A DNA stretch of 42,034 bases from Arenimonas sp. GDDSR-1 (GTDB lineage Bacteria; Pseudomonadota; Gammaproteobacteria; Xanthomonadales; Xanthomonadaceae), in contig NZ_JAPDUI010000016.1 of the NCBI RefSeq assembly GCF_025980345.1, positions 1 through 42,034 on the forward strand. Reading direction: 5' to 3'. Positions within the stretch are counted from its first letter, which is position 1. Each line of letters opens with the position of its first letter. Positions 25,718 to 33,273 of this stretch are shown here, one piece after another. The notes under the pieces were generated by a model. It was not told the origin of the DNA. It did no database searches and saw nothing but the letters and a program-made list of their open reading frames with translations. The position numbers and the translations under genes were made by a program.

Positions 25718-26686
25718 ATGCCGAATATCATGCCCGGACAACGATGGATCAGCAGTGCCGAGCCCGAACTGGGACTCGGTACGATTCTCAGGGCAGACGC
25801 CCGGCAATCCGACATCATCTTCACCGGTTGCGGCGAACTCAAGCATTTCACCCATGCCGCTTCACCCCTGCTGCGCGTGCGCTTCGCGCCCGGTGACTGC
25901 CTGCACATGGATGGCGCTGCACGCCGCGTGGATGCGGTGACCGAAGATGCGGGCGGCACCCTGAACTACCACTGTGACGCGGATATTCTGCATGAAGGCA
26001 GCATCGATCCCGAGCAGCCTCATCTCCCGTCTGCGCTGCGCCTGCTGGTCGGCCAATACGATGCCGCCTATCTGTTCGAACTGCGCCGCCGTGCCCTGCA
26101 GGCCGGTTTTCTGGACCAGGAAGCTTTCGAACTTTTTGCCATGGCCCTGCTCGGTCACTTCGGTTGCCGGTTCACACCGGTCTCGGAACATGTATTTCTG
26201 CTTGATGCCGGAACCTCCGGGCTGGACCCGGGATTTGACAAAGGCACGCCCTGCCGTTTTGGCAGCGATGAAGGCAGTGAGGCGGGACATTTCATCCACG
26301 GCGGTCATCCACTCATGCAGGAAGCCCTCGAACGCTTTCTGCAAAGCCGTGCCGGTTGCGCGAGCTTCCTGATTGATGACACCCTGCCCGCACGCAGTGC
26401 CGTGCTGGAATCGGTATTCCGAAGCACCGAGGGTGCCGTGTCCCTGTTAGCGCTGGATGTACGGGGCAATCTCCTGACCGCCTACGCCCCGAACGAGCAG
26501 GCGGTATTCCGCTCGCGCGACAGCGGTATTGAGCTCAAGCCGTTCATGCGTAGCCTGACGCAGATCTACCCGCTACTGTTGGAAAGCAGCCTGGAACACG
26601 CCGCGGCAACCGATGCCGGAACATTGGAAGCGCTACGGCTGGTGGTCGGCGCCGAGTTTGCCTTGTTCGGCAAAAAGAACCGTTAA
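25718..26686 (+). CDS. RapA-like protein without the SWI2/SNF2 ATPase core
   Basis: 322 residues. The first 125 residues follow the RapA N-terminal domain: PGQRWISSAEPELGLGTIL (6-24), then VRFAPGDCLHMDG and a run ending near LFELRRRAL. From about 135 onward it follows the RapA C-terminal region (E. coli RapA: FAMNLFDIIG, then HPLIRNGLD): ELFAMALLGHFG, VFLLDAG, FIHGGHPLMQEALERFLQS, and the end EALRLVV, which matches the last residues of RapA (DALRLIV). The 500-plus residues of helicase-type ATPase that lie between these parts in E. coli RapA (968 residues) are absent: there is no Walker A and no DEAH motif. The join is in frame and ordered. It may bind RNA polymerase without ATP-driven remodelling; this is inference. 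It overlaps the rhomboid stop by four bases. Confidence 0.78.
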   Translation: MPNIMPGQRWISSAEPELGLGTILRADARQSDIIFTGCGELKHFTHAASPLLRVRFAPGDCLHMDGAARRVDAVTEDAGGTLNYHCDADILHEGSIDPEQPHLPSALRLLVGQYDAAYLFELRRRALQAGFLDQEAFELFAMALLGHFGCRFTPVSEHVFLLDAGTSGLDPGFDKGTPCRFGSDEGSEAGHFIHGGHPLMQEALERFLQSRAGCASFLIDDTLPARSAVLESVFRSTEGAVSLLALDVRGNLLTAYAPNEQAVFRSRDSGIELKPFMRSLTQIYPLLLESSLEHAAATDAGTLEALRLVVGAEFALFGKKNR

Positions 26687-27339
26687 ACGCCCCAAGGGCC
26701 TTTGCGTTTTCGGGTAAACGGGGCTTGGCCGCGCCAGTAGCGGATCAGCAGCCAGCCGAACAGCATGCCGCCCAAATGGGCGAAGTGGGCGATGCCGCCG
26801 GCCGTGCCGGTCACCCCCATCAGCAGGGACAGTGCACCGAACACGATGACCAGCGTGCGTGCCGACATCGGAATCGGCGGAATCAGCAGCATCACGCGTT
26901 CACGCGGAAACAGCATCCCGTAAGCAAGCAGAAGTCCATAGATGCCGCCGGAGGCCCCGATGGTGGGGCCCGCCGTTTCCGGCATCCAGGCCATGAACGC
27001 CAGCTGGCAGATGCCGGCACCGGCCACGCAGACCAGAAAGAAGGTCAGGTAGCGGCGAGCGCCCCAGACCTCTTCCAGCCGGCTTCCGAACTGATACAGG
27101 GCGATACCGTTGAAGAACAGATGCCCGAAGCCGGTCGGATCATGCATGAATCCGTAAGTCAGCAGCTGCCAGGGCTGGAAACCCATGCTGACCGGCAAAC
27201 CGTCACTGCCGGTTCCGACCATGATCTCACCGAACGGCCAGAGCATGAACGGCATCAGCGCATCGCCGAGGAACTGCTGCGCCAGATAGACCAGGGCAAT
27301 GATCCAGAGCAGATTACGGGTCACTTTCGGTAAATGCAT
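26683..27339 (-). CDS. rhomboid family intramembrane serine protease
   Basis: 218 residues with about six transmembrane segments. The catalytic serine is S130 in TIGASGGIYGLLLAYGML and the histidine is H188 in GIAHFAHLGGMLFGW; HLFFNG (73-78) supplies the family's conserved His/Asn stretch. It would cleave transmembrane substrates in the inner membrane. The basic C-terminal tail (RKRKG) is cytosolic. It converges with the RapA-like gene, their stop codons overlapping by four bases, and lies 42 bases after the alkyltransferase-like gene, whose operon it may share. Confidence 0.93.
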   Translation of the reverse strand: MHLPKVTRNLLWIIALVYLAQQFLGDALMPFMLWPFGEIMVGTGSDGLPVSMGFQPWQLLTYGFMHDPTGFGHLFFNGIALYQFGSRLEEVWGARRYLTFFLVCVAGAGICQLAFMAWMPETAGPTIGASGGIYGLLLAYGMLFPRERVMLLIPPIPMSARTLVIVFGALSLLMGVTGTAGGIAHFAHLGGMLFGWLLIRYWRGQAPFTRKRKGPWGV

Positions 27340-27381
27340 GGCGGTATCTTCAGGAATGGAATCCCATGATACCCGATTGAC

Positions 27382-27711
27382 TCAATCCGGCGCCCACAGC
27401 AACGTGTCCAGATCGAGGCCGCGCTTGGGCATTTTCACCCGCCCCGCACGGACCGCGACGCCCTCGGCACGCAGGCGCGCGGCCTGCTCGAGGAACATCG
27501 GCGAGCCTTCGGGGAAGGCGATTTTCCCGGAGGAAAGCAAAACCCGGTGCCAGGGCAGATCCGGCGCCCCGGAGGTGGAAAGAATCCGTGCGACCAGCCG
27601 GGCGCAGCCGGGAAAACCGGCCTTGGCCGCAATGGTGCCGTAAGACCACACACTGCCGTGGGGCAGCGTACGGATGACCGCAAGAATCCGGTCCTGCCTA
27701 GATTCCGACAC
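27382..27711 (-). CDS. alkyltransferase-like DNA-binding protein (ATL)
   Basis: 109 residues, the size of ATL proteins. It has the MGMT fold with the active-site cysteine replaced by tryptophan: PWHRVLLSSG (53-62, W54) where O6-alkylguanine transferases have PCHR. YGTIA (24-28) and GCARLVARIL (35-44, arginine finger R38) keep the DNA-binding and base-flipping elements. ATL proteins bind O6-alkylguanine and mark it for nucleotide-excision repair without transferring the alkyl group. It starts at GTG 27711 and overlaps the end of the phosphate transporter gene by 14 bases. Confidence 0.93.
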   Translation of the reverse strand: MSESRQDRILAVIRTLPHGSVWSYGTIAAKAGFPGCARLVARILSTSGAPDLPWHRVLLSSGKIAFPEGSPMFLEQAARLRAEGVAVRAGRVKMPKRGLDLDTLLWAPD

Positions 27712-28828
27712 CGTAATGCACCAGCAGACGGACCAGACCGTAAGCGATGCCGCCCGCGGCCGGGATGGTCAGGATCCAGGCCCAGATGATGCGTTCGATG
27801 ACCGAGAACTTCAGTGCACGCGGATTTTTGGCGAAGCCGACGCCCATGATGGCGGTCGAGATGCTGTGGGTGGTCGACACCGGCATGCCGAAATGCGCGG
27901 CCACGGTGAGAATGGTCGCGGAACTGGTTTCGGCGGCAAATCCATTGATCGGATGCAGTTTGACCATTTTATGGCCGAGCGTCTTGATGATGCGCCAGCC
28001 ACCCATGGCGGTACCGGCCGCCATGACCGTGGCACAGGTGAATACGATCCAGGTGTCGATATCCTTTTCACCGCCGCCGGGATGCAGGAAGGCCAGCCAG
28101 TCCGGCAGGTTATCGAGGGTTCCGGCCGTCTGCGCACCGAACAGCGCAAGCGCGATGATACCCATGGTTTTCTGGGCGTCATTGGTGCCGTGCGCGAAAC
28201 CCATGTAGGCAGCGCTGGCAATCTGGGCCTTGCCGAACACGGCGTTGATCCAACGCGGGCGGGAAATCCGTGCCAACCAGCCTCCGGCGGAATTCATCGA
28301 ACTGATGACCGCCATCAACAGCCCCATCAACAGCATGCCGAGCAGGAAACCGGCCATGGGCGAGGTGATCATCGGGATGACCACTTTCCAGAGCAGGCCG
28401 GCGTTCTTGGTCCAATTCTCGCCGATATCCGACCAGATCAACGCATGCCAGTTGTTGTCGGCCGCGGCCAAAGCCGCGCCGCACAGGCCGCCGATCAGGG
28501 CATGGCTCGACGACGACGGCAGACCGCGCCACCAGGTGATCAGATTCCAGATGATGCCGCCGGTCAGGGCGCAGATCAGCACCTGCGAACTGACATTGAC
28601 CACATCGGTATCGATCAGGCCGGAAGAAATCGTCTTGGCCACGGCCGTGCCCGCCAGGGCGCCGATCAGGTTCATCACCGCCGCCAGCATGACTGCCTGG
28701 GTCGGGTTCAGCACTTTGGTGGCGACCACCGTGGCGATCGAATTGGCGGTGTCATGGAAGCCGTTGATGAATTCGAACACCAATGCCGTCATGATCACCA
28801 GCAGCAGAAGCACCAGTGCGAAATCCAT
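27698..28828 (-). CDS. pit: PiT-family inorganic phosphate transporter
   Basis: 376 residues with about ten transmembrane segments. The PiT signature occurs twice, as in the family's internal duplication: NGFHDTANSIATVVAT (22-37) and GFAHGTNDAQKTMGIIAL, together with LPSSSSHALIGGL and MPVSTTHSISTAIMG. It carries phosphate with a metal cation or proton across the inner membrane. It is 10 bases after the DUF47 gene; GAGGA seven bases before the ATG overlaps that gene's stop. The short length lacks the large central cytosolic loop of E. coli PitA. Confidence 0.96.
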   Translation of the reverse strand: MDFALVLLLLVIMTALVFEFINGFHDTANSIATVVATKVLNPTQAVMLAAVMNLIGALAGTAVAKTISSGLIDTDVVNVSSQVLICALTGGIIWNLITWWRGLPSSSSHALIGGLCGAALAAADNNWHALIWSDIGENWTKNAGLLWKVVIPMITSPMAGFLLGMLLMGLLMAVISSMNSAGGWLARISRPRWINAVFGKAQIASAAYMGFAHGTNDAQKTMGIIALALFGAQTAGTLDNLPDWLAFLHPGGGEKDIDTWIVFTCATVMAAGTAMGGWRIIKTLGHKMVKLHPINGFAAETSSATILTVAAHFGMPVSTTHSISTAIMGVGFAKNPRALKFSVIERIIWAWILTIPAAGGIAYGLVRLLVHYGVGI

Positions 28829-28838
28829 TGCGGCGTCC

Positions 28839-29468
28839 TCAGGAGTTCTTCAGGATGATGTGGTGCACGACATTGCCGGCATCGCGGCAGCGGTCGATGG
28901 CTTTTTCCAGCATTTCGAACAGATCCTTGAGAATCATGTAGCGCATCGGATCGGTTTCATTCTGGTAGGCATCCCGGTAGAGCTCCAGGATCAGCCTGTC
29001 GGCCTCGGCTTCGATGGCCTGCATCTTGTCGTTCAGGCGCTTGCTGGTTTCGATATTCATGCCTTTGCGTAGCTGGCCGACCATGTCTTCGAGCACTTCG
29101 CAGCTCTGCTCCAGCATCTTGGCGCGCGGAATGAAGTCGACATCGCCGAGACGGTGCGAGGCCAGGGTGAACCGTTCCGCGAACTTTTCGATGACTTTGG
29201 GGATTTTGTACAGCACATTCGACAGTTCTTCGATATCCTCGCGCTCCAGGGCGGTCACGAACGTGTTGACCAACTCCTGGCTGATCTGGCCGGCTAAGTC
29301 CTTTTCACGCTGGCGGGCCAACTTGAATTTTTCCAGTGAGCGCTGCGGTGCAGGCGTGGCCAGAAGCTCAGCGAGAGCGTGCGTGCTTTCCCGGGCTGCT
29401 GAAGCGCTCGCCTCCAGAAGTCCGTAGAATTTATCGCCTTTGCCGAAAATGGTTTGCAGGGAAAACAT
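28839..29468 (-). CDS. DUF47 (PhoU-like) phosphate transport accessory protein
   Basis: 209 residues, all-helical, charged and without membrane segments: a PhoU-like helical bundle of the DUF47 family (Pit accessory protein). FGKGDKFYGLLEASA at the N-terminus and EAEADRLILELYRDAYQNETDPMRY towards the end are family-like. It is expected to regulate the neighbouring PiT transporter in the cytosol. AGGAG lies six bases before ATG 29468. First gene of the DUF47-pit-ATL(-rhomboid) run. Confidence 0.92.
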   Translation of the reverse strand: MFSLQTIFGKGDKFYGLLEASASAARESTHALAELLATPAPQRSLEKFKLARQREKDLAGQISQELVNTFVTALEREDIEELSNVLYKIPKVIEKFAERFTLASHRLGDVDFIPRAKMLEQSCEVLEDMVGQLRKGMNIETSKRLNDKMQAIEAEADRLILELYRDAYQNETDPMRYMILKDLFEMLEKAIDRCRDAGNVVHHIILKNS

Positions 29469-29502
29469 GGCGCGCTCCTGAACAAGGGATTAACTTGGCA
29501 TT

Positions 29503-29533
29503 ATTGTAGGACAAAAGCAGGGGAATATTACAA
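29503..29533 (-). promoter_or_regulatory. candidate promoter of the DUF47-pit operon
   Basis: Minus-strand TTGTAA (29533-29528), a long 19-base spacer, TACAAT (29508-29503). The -35 lies inside the left arm of the palindrome at 29521-29548, so a protein on the palindrome would compete with or assist polymerase. Confidence 0.4.
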
Positions 29534-29548
29534 TTTTGTAATATTCCC
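29521..29548. repeat. perfect 28-bp inverted repeat, operator candidate
   Basis: Arms GGGAATATTACAA (29521-29533) and its exact complement (29536-29548) separated by TT. A two-base centre is too tight for a full RNA hairpin, and no T run follows, so a DNA site for a dimeric regulator is more likely than a terminator. It sits in the 141-base gap between the DUF47-pit operon and the divergent CBS/CorC gene and could serve both. The cognate regulator is unknown. Confidence 0.7.
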
Positions 29549-29609
29549 GGCAACAGGGCGCTATGCCATAAGGTATGCTATCCACTGCATCCGGAATCGT
29601 CAGATATCC

Positions 29610-30917
29610 ATGTTTGAAATCGCCATCGTCATCCTGCTGGTCCTGCTGAACGGGTTTTTCGCCCTTTCGGAAATGGCCGTGGTGACTTCACGCAAATCCC
29701 GGCTGAAACAACTGGCACAGGATTCCAAGCGTGCCAAGGCCGCCCTGGAGCTCTCGGAACACCCGGAAAGCTTCCTGTCGGCGGTTCAGGTCTGGATTAC
29801 CCTGCTCGGCCTGCTGACCGGTTATTTCGGCGGCGAATCGCTGGCGGATCGGATTCAACCGGCCTTGGCGCATATCCCGCTGCTGGAGCCGTATGCCCAT
29901 GCCATTGCCTACGCGCTGAGCTTTGGCGGCATCCTCTATATCTCGGTCGTGCTCGGCGAGCTCCTGCCGAAGCGCCTCGGCACCCTGCATTCCGAGAAAG
30001 TCGCGGTCATGGTCGCCATCCCGATGCGGATCCTGGCCACCATCGCGCGGCCGGCCGTGGTCGTTCTGGCCGGAAGCACCCGCTTCCTGATGCGCCTGCT
30101 CGGGCTGGATAACCGCGCCGAGGATAAAGTCACTGACGAGGAAATCCGCCATCTGGTCGCGGAAAGCCACGAACAGGGCATGATCGACGCCGACGAACGC
30201 AACATGCTCAACCGTGTGCTGCGTCTGGGTGACCGCACGGCGGAATCGCTGATGACGCCGCGCACCCTGATCATCTGGCTGGATGCCGACGCCAGCCTGG
30301 AAGAAAACCAAACGACCCTGCGCGAGCATCCTTACAGCCGCTACCCGGTGTTCGACAAGGACGACAGCAATGTGCTCGGCGTGCTGGAGTCGAAAACCCT
30401 GGTCGGCCGCGAGGCGCGCAGCAACGGCGAATTGTTCGGCGTACTGCGCCCTGCCCTGTTCGTGTCCGAATCGACCAATGCCCTGCGCCTGCTGGAAATT
30501 TTCCGGGAAGAGCAGCAGACCCTGGCTTTGGTGGTCGATGAATACGGCGACATCCTCGGCATGGTCACCGTCAATGACCTGATCGGCGCCGTGCTCGGAC
30601 GCATCCAGGGCATGGAAGATGCCGAAGACGAGGCATTGATCGTTACGCGCGAGGACGGTTCCTGGCTTGTTGACGGCCGCCTTGCCATCGAGGAACTCCG
30701 GGAACTGTTGAATGTGCAGGTGCTTCCCGGCGAGGACGACAATGATTTCACCACGGTCGCCGGCATGGTCATCGCGCACTTCGGCCGGATACCGCACACC
30801 GGCGAGATTTTCGAGTTCGGCGCGTGGCGGGTGGAGGTCATCGATCTCGACGGCGCCCGGATCGACAAGCTTCTGATCGGCCGTAAACCGGCAGCCGACG
30901 CCGCATTCGACCAGTAA
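29610..30917 (+). CDS. CNNM/CorC-type (DUF21-CBS-CorC_HlyC) membrane protein
   Basis: 435 residues. DUF21 membrane domain (1-190): MFEIAIVILLVLLNGFFALSEMAVVTSRKSRL, and LSFGGILYISVVLGELLPKRLG. A CBS pair (about 200-330) includes MTPRTLIIWLDAD and TLALVVDEYGDILGMVTVNDL. The C-terminal CorC_HlyC domain covers about 345-425 (GSWLVDGRLAIEELRELL). The family is linked to Mg2+/Co2+ efflux; older names call it haemolysin-like, without good evidence. The ATG at 29610 begins the family-conserved sequence; an upstream open frame to 29454 crosses the promoter region and was not used. ExoD starts four bases after its stop. Confidence 0.92.
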   Translation: MFEIAIVILLVLLNGFFALSEMAVVTSRKSRLKQLAQDSKRAKAALELSEHPESFLSAVQVWITLLGLLTGYFGGESLADRIQPALAHIPLLEPYAHAIAYALSFGGILYISVVLGELLPKRLGTLHSEKVAVMVAIPMRILATIARPAVVVLAGSTRFLMRLLGLDNRAEDKVTDEEIRHLVAESHEQGMIDADERNMLNRVLRLGDRTAESLMTPRTLIIWLDADASLEENQTTLREHPYSRYPVFDKDDSNVLGVLESKTLVGREARSNGELFGVLRPALFVSESTNALRLLEIFREEQQTLALVVDEYGDILGMVTVNDLIGAVLGRIQGMEDAEDEALIVTREDGSWLVDGRLAIEELRELLNVQVLPGEDDNDFTTVAGMVIAHFGRIPHTGEIFEFGAWRVEVIDLDGARIDKLLIGRKPAADAAFDQ

Positions 30918-30921
30918 TGCC

Positions 30922-31533
30922 ATGAGCCATGAAATCAGCACCCGCGTCCTTCTGCAGCAGCTGGCCGATGGCAGTCCGGACGACGAGCTGACGCTCGAGC
31001 AGCTGCTGGACAGCTTCCGCCACCGCAGCTACGGTCTGTTCCTGATGCTGGTGCTGATTCCGGTGTTCATTCCGATTCCCGCCGGCCAGGGGGCGCTCAG
31101 CGGCCTGCTGACCACCCTGATCGGGGCACAGATGCTCTGGCAGATGGAGCATCCCTGGGTACCGCGGTTCATCGGCCGCAAAACATTCAAGCGCGTACAC
31201 ATCATCAATTTCCAGAAACATTTCGACCGCTGGCTCGGCTATATCGAAAGACTCTGCAAGCCGCGGTATGAATACGCCTTCGATCACGCCTGGGCGCGCG
31301 CCTTCAGCGGCCTGCTGCTGGTGATTCTGGGCATTCTGCTGGCCCTGCCGATCCTGGGCACCAACTATCCGTTCGGCGCCATCATTCTGGCCTACAGCCT
31401 GGGCTTCATCGAACGCGACGGCATTCTGCTCGGACTGGGCTGGATTCTGGGTCTGATTGAAATCGTCGCGGCCGTGGTGTTCTCCAGCCTGCTGATCGAA
31501 CTGACCCAGAAATTCATCGCCTACTTCACCTGA
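30922..31533 (+). CDS. ExoD-family membrane protein
   Basis: 203 residues. A polar N-terminus (TLEQLLDSFRHRSYG) precedes hydrophobic segments with LMLVLIPVFIPIPAGQGALSGLLTTLIGAQML, the ExoD (PF06055) pattern, then two or three more membrane spans (LLLVILGILLALPILGTNYPFGAIILAYSLG). ExoD was named from exopolysaccharide and alkali phenotypes in rhizobia; the molecular role is unknown. It is probably translated with the CBS/CorC gene. The 3' end overlaps trmJ (convergent) by 13 bases. Confidence 0.88.
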   Translation: MSHEISTRVLLQQLADGSPDDELTLEQLLDSFRHRSYGLFLMLVLIPVFIPIPAGQGALSGLLTTLIGAQMLWQMEHPWVPRFIGRKTFKRVHIINFQKHFDRWLGYIERLCKPRYEYAFDHAWARAFSGLLLVILGILLALPILGTNYPFGAIILAYSLGFIERDGILLGLGWILGLIEIVAAVVFSSLLIELTQKFIAYFT

Positions 31534-32276
31534 CGCAGCAGCCTCTGCGCATCCGAGAGCAGACCCCGGATGATTTTAATTTCGCGCTCATCCATCCGTG
31601 CCCGCAGAAACAGCCGGCGCAGACGCTGATTGATCATGTCGGGCGAGCGCCCTTTGTGGAAATCGATTTCATCCATGAATTCACCCAGGTGCGCGAACAG
31701 ACGTTCGAGCTGGTCGATGCTGGCCGGTTCGGCTTCCGCCATTAGCGGGGCTTTGGCCGGCAACTGGCCGAGTTCAAGACGGCGCAGGCGGATTTCATAG
31801 CTGAGCACCTGCACCGCCGAGGCCAGATTCAGGGAGGCGTAATCCGGATTGCAGGGAATGAAGACGCGGCCATGGCAGCGCATCAGCTCATCGTTTTCAA
31901 GGCCGGTCCGCTCGCGCCCGAACAGCAGTGCCGCCTGGCCGCCATCTGCGGTGTGCTCCAGCAAGGCCGCAGCGGCCTCGCGCGGCGTGTGTTCCGGCAG
32001 ACTGATGGCGCGGTCACGGGCGGTGGTTCCCAAGGCGAATCGGCAGCCCTGCAGGGCCTCGTCCAGACTGGCCACGACCCGTGCCTGTTGCACGATATCC
32101 TCGGCGCCGGCCGCCAGGGCATTGGCTTCCGGATCCGGAAAGCGCCGCGGTGCCACCAGCACCAGGTGGTTCAGTCCCATGGTTTTCATGGCGCGCGCCG
32201 CCGAGCCGATATTGCCGGGATGCTGGGTACCGACCAGCACGATGCGGATGGGATCAATCGGAACCATGGTCGGCAT
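31521..32276 (-). CDS. trmJ: tRNA (cytidine/uridine-2'-O-)-methyltransferase TrmJ
   Basis: 251 residues from ATG 32276; ATG 32267 is an equally possible start and the frame is open to 32306. It methylates the ribose of position 32 in several tRNAs using SAM. The SPOUT fold shows IRIVLVGTQHPGNIGSAARAMKTMGL near the start, then the knot motifs ALLFGRERTGLENDEL and NLASAVQVLSYEIRLR. The C-terminal third is helical (dimer and tRNA binding). It is divergent from suhB, the same arrangement as in E. coli, which supports the assignment. Confidence 0.93.
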   Translation of the reverse strand: MPTMVPIDPIRIVLVGTQHPGNIGSAARAMKTMGLNHLVLVAPRRFPDPEANALAAGAEDIVQQARVVASLDEALQGCRFALGTTARDRAISLPEHTPREAAAALLEHTADGGQAALLFGRERTGLENDELMRCHGRVFIPCNPDYASLNLASAVQVLSYEIRLRRLELGQLPAKAPLMAEAEPASIDQLERLFAHLGEFMDEIDFHKGRSPDMINQRLRRLFLRARMDEREIKIIRGLLSDAQRLLRQVK

Positions 32277-32313
32277 TTTCCGGTCTGGTGGATGAATGGG
32301 GACCACGGCGGCA

Positions 32314-32343
32314 TTCCAGCCGGGCGGCGGTTTGAGGTATGAT
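32314..32343 (+). promoter_or_regulatory. candidate suhB promoter
   Basis: TTCCAG (32314-32319), an 18-base spacer, TATGAT (32338-32343). This gives a leader of roughly 55 bases before the suhB ATG. Confidence 0.5.
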
Positions 32344-32354
32344 AGACGCGGTGT

Positions 32355-32378
32355 TGCTCGACAGCATCCTGTTCTTAT
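32355..32378 (+). promoter_or_regulatory. boxB/boxA-like elements in the suhB leader
   Basis: A small hairpin TGCT-CGAC-AGCA (32355-32366) is followed by TGTTCTTAT (32370-32378), which matches boxA (TGCTCTTTA) at 6 of 9 positions. In E. coli, suhB is autoregulated through Nus factors and a boxA in its leader. The order boxB-boxA fits, but the matches are short. Confidence 0.3.
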
Positions 32379-32403
32379 TCCAACTTAGCCAAGGGTAGTC
32401 CCC

Positions 32404-33204
32404 ATGCAGAATCCCGTCATCACCGTGATGGTGAAAGCCGCACGCCAGGCCGGCACGGTCATTTTACGCCATATGAACAAGCTCGACAGCTTGAACGTGT
32501 TCGAGAAGACCAAACAGGACTACGCCAGCGAAGTGGACTCCCTCGCCGAGGCCGAAATCATCAAAGAACTCAAACGCGCCTACCCGCAGGCGGCCTTCCT
32601 GTGCGAGGAATCCGGCGCCATGGGCAAAGGCAAGCAGACCTTCGTGATCGACCCGCTTGATGGCACTTCCAATTTCCTGCACGGCATTCCGCATTACTGC
32701 GTGTCAATCGCGCTGGTGGAAAACGGCGAGCCGATCGAGGCGGTCATCTACGACCCGATCAAGAACGAGCTGTTCACCGCCAGCAAGGGCAAAGGCGCCC
32801 TGCTCAATGACCGCAAAATCCGGGTCACCGACCGCAAGGATCTGTCCGGCGCCCTGGTCATCACCGGCACCCCGCCGCGTGACCGCGGCCGCATCGGTCC
32901 GCATCTGGACTTCTGCAAGGCCCTGCTGAGCACCGCCGAGGACATCCGGCGTACCGGTTCGGCGGCGCTGGATCTGGCCTATGTGGCCTGCGGCCGCAGC
33001 GATGCCTACTTCGAATCCGGCATCAAAGCCTGGGACGTGGCCGGCGGCATGTTGCTGGTGCGCGAAGCCGGCGGACGTGTTTCCGACTTCAAGGGCCGCG
33101 GCGAGCGCATTCTCGACGCCGGCAACATCGTGGCCGGCAATGTCCGCATCAACCCGATGCTGCAGGCGGCCATCGCGCAATCGGAATACGGCAAGAGTTT
33201 CTGA
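32404..33204 (+). CDS. suhB: inositol monophosphatase / Nus-complex factor SuhB
   Basis: 266 residues, E. coli SuhB size. Mg-dependent phosphatase motifs: E69 in CEES, D83-P-L-D86-GTSNF (83-91), and [15 protein letters not shown] with D211. It hydrolyses inositol monophosphate; in E. coli it also joins the Nus antitermination complex that acts on rRNA transcription. It is divergent from trmJ as in E. coli. It is followed 23 bases later by a bidirectional terminator shared with the SecDF operon end. Confidence 0.96.
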   Translation: MQNPVITVMVKAARQAGTVILRHMNKLDSLNVFEKTKQDYASEVDSLAEAEIIKELKRAYPQAAFLCEESGAMGKGKQTFVIDPLDGTSNFLHGIPHYCVSIALVENGEPIEAVIYDPIKNELFTASKGKGALLNDRKIRVTDRKDLSGALVITGTPPRDRGRIGPHLDFCKALLSTAEDIRRTGSAALDLAYVACGRSDAYFESGIKAWDVAGGMLLVREAGGRVSDFKGRGERILDAGNIVAGNVRINPMLQAAIAQSEYGKSF

Positions 33205-33226
33205 GCCGGTTCGGTTCGATGCCACT

Positions 33227-33253
33227 AAAAAACCCCGCCTTGGCGGGGTTTTT
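33227..33253. terminator. bidirectional rho-independent terminator between suhB and secF
   Basis: Stem CCCCGC/GGGGCG-complement (33233-33238 with 33243-33248 pairing as CCCCGC/GCGGGG) closed by CTTG, with six A on the left and five T on the right, serving the two convergent operons. Confidence 0.9.
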
Positions 33254-33273
33254 CATGCATCCGTTTCCGGCAA

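Noticed and set aside
24311-25855. 514-codon open frame on the minus strand
   Set aside because: Antisense shadow of the M13 peptidase; it also crosses the terminator at 25655-25680.
29521-29548. Terminator reading of the palindrome
   Set aside because: No T run on either side and only a two-base centre; it lies between divergent genes, where a terminator is not needed.
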